Positions 4,918 through 5,358 of a stretch of DNA of 5,358 nucleotides are shown here, piece by piece. The position numbers were made by a program, and so were the translations under genes. The stretch is from Nitrospirota bacterium (lineage in GTDB: Bacteria; Nitrospirota; Nitrospiria; Nitrospirales; UBA8639), in contig JAOUQB010000200.1 of the NCBI GenBank assembly GCA_029879555.1, positions 1 through 5,358 of the forward strand, given 5' to 3'. Every line of letters starts with the position of its first letter. Positions within the stretch are counted from its first letter, which is position 1. Under the pieces are notes generated by a model. That model did no database searches. It was not told where the DNA came from and saw only the letters and a program-made list of their open reading frames with translations.

Positions 4918-5358
4918 TTAGGTGGCCTGATCCGGCTCTACGATTCGAAACCGAACTTCGTCTGATTGCGTATAGGCAGATACTGTATCACCGACAAACA
5001 ACCCGCACCGATAGAGTCCTGCAGTCCATCCGGATTTCGGAGCGGTCAGAATAAAGTATCCTGACTGTTCATTCGTCGACATGACCACCTGGTCTTGGAC
5101 CAATGGGGCTTCGCCCCAGGTAATTGGCGAGGCTTCACGATAACATTCTGCGGTGAGCGGAATGGCATCGTAGGAGGCTGTGACGAGAGCAAAGACCAAG
5201 TAAATCTCCTGTTGTGTCGAAGGAAAGGTATCGTTAGGGTCAATGGGGATAAATTCATGGTTGCCGGCCTGCAGATTATCTCGCATGACCCGTCCTGCCG
5301 GAATCACAAATCGGAACCAACTAAAATCGGCGTCCCGCCCCATCAGCGATGCCCGTGT
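4918..5358 (-). CDS. hypothetical protein, C-terminal 146 residues, start beyond window edge
   Basis: The frame is open from the right edge to TAA at 4918-4920, giving 146 visible residues. A Met lies at 5343, but the frame continues upstream to the edge and no ribosome-binding site can be seen, so the true start is probably outside. I do not recognise a named family. The visible part is beta-rich, with long alternating hydrophobic stretches (EIYLVFALVTASYDAIPLTA, then QSGYFILTAPKSGWTAGLYR, then DEVRFRIVEP at the end). The GW-x-x-GLYRCGLFVGD pattern, a final strand before the stop and a domain-end charge cluster resemble an Ig-like or jelly-roll carbohydrate- or protein-binding module. Two Cys (visible residues 72 and 118) could pair if the protein is exported. 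No membrane helix is seen. The gene converges on the response regulator; no operon partner is visible. Confidence 0.75.
   Translation of the reverse strand, partial: TRASLMGRDADFSWFRFVIPAGRVMRDNLQAGNHEFIPIDPNDTFPSTQQEIYLVFALVTASYDAIPLTAECYREASPITWGEAPLVQDQVVMSTNEQSGYFILTAPKSGWTAGLYRCGLFVGDTVSAYTQSDEVRFRIVEPDQAT

Overview
The window looks like an ordinary stretch of a Gram-negative bacterial chromosome with roughly balanced base composition. The style of the proteins (single-domain receivers, a lipoprotein with a distinctive C-terminal module, and Nitrospira-like hypothetical proteins) makes a member of the Nitrospirota plausible. That placement rests on memory of families, not on a marker gene, and is tentative. 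No tRNA, rRNA or CRISPR array was seen.

Layout, left to right. Positions 1-324 hold the N-terminal 108 residues of a CheY-like response regulator on the minus strand, cut by the window edge. A gene-free stretch of about 440 bases follows; it contains a perfect 21-base palindrome (378-398) and a tandem pair of TTATCAACA repeats (558-578). A 161-residue protein of unknown function lies on the minus strand at 762-1247. About 500 gene-free bases then lead to a plus-strand gene (1746-2822) for a probable envelope lipoprotein. It has a CsgG/TolB-N-like N-terminal half, a Pro/Ser/Glu-rich linker and a glycine-rich C-terminal module. Converging on it is a minus-strand Sfp-type 4'-phosphopantetheinyl transferase (2895-3656). 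This is divergently arranged, across an 85-base intergenic region, with a complete 128-residue single-domain response regulator (3742-4128).

A decayed IS1595-family insertion sequence (4133-4838) starts 4 bases after the stop codon of that regulator. Its terminal inverted repeats are recognisable. Its transposase gene carries four inferred single-base frameshifts and one nonsense codon. The window ends with the C-terminal 146 residues of an unrecognised protein on the minus strand (4918-5358), which may end in an Ig-like beta domain.

How the genes work together: no operon or multi-gene system can be supported. The genes are mostly single transcription units in alternating directions. The two receiver proteins have no output domain and no histidine kinase nearby, and the phosphopantetheinyl transferase has no carrier-protein gene nearby, so all three probably act on partners encoded elsewhere. 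The clearest evolutionary event is insertion and later decay of the IS between two convergent genes. No novel defence, mobile or biosynthetic system was found.
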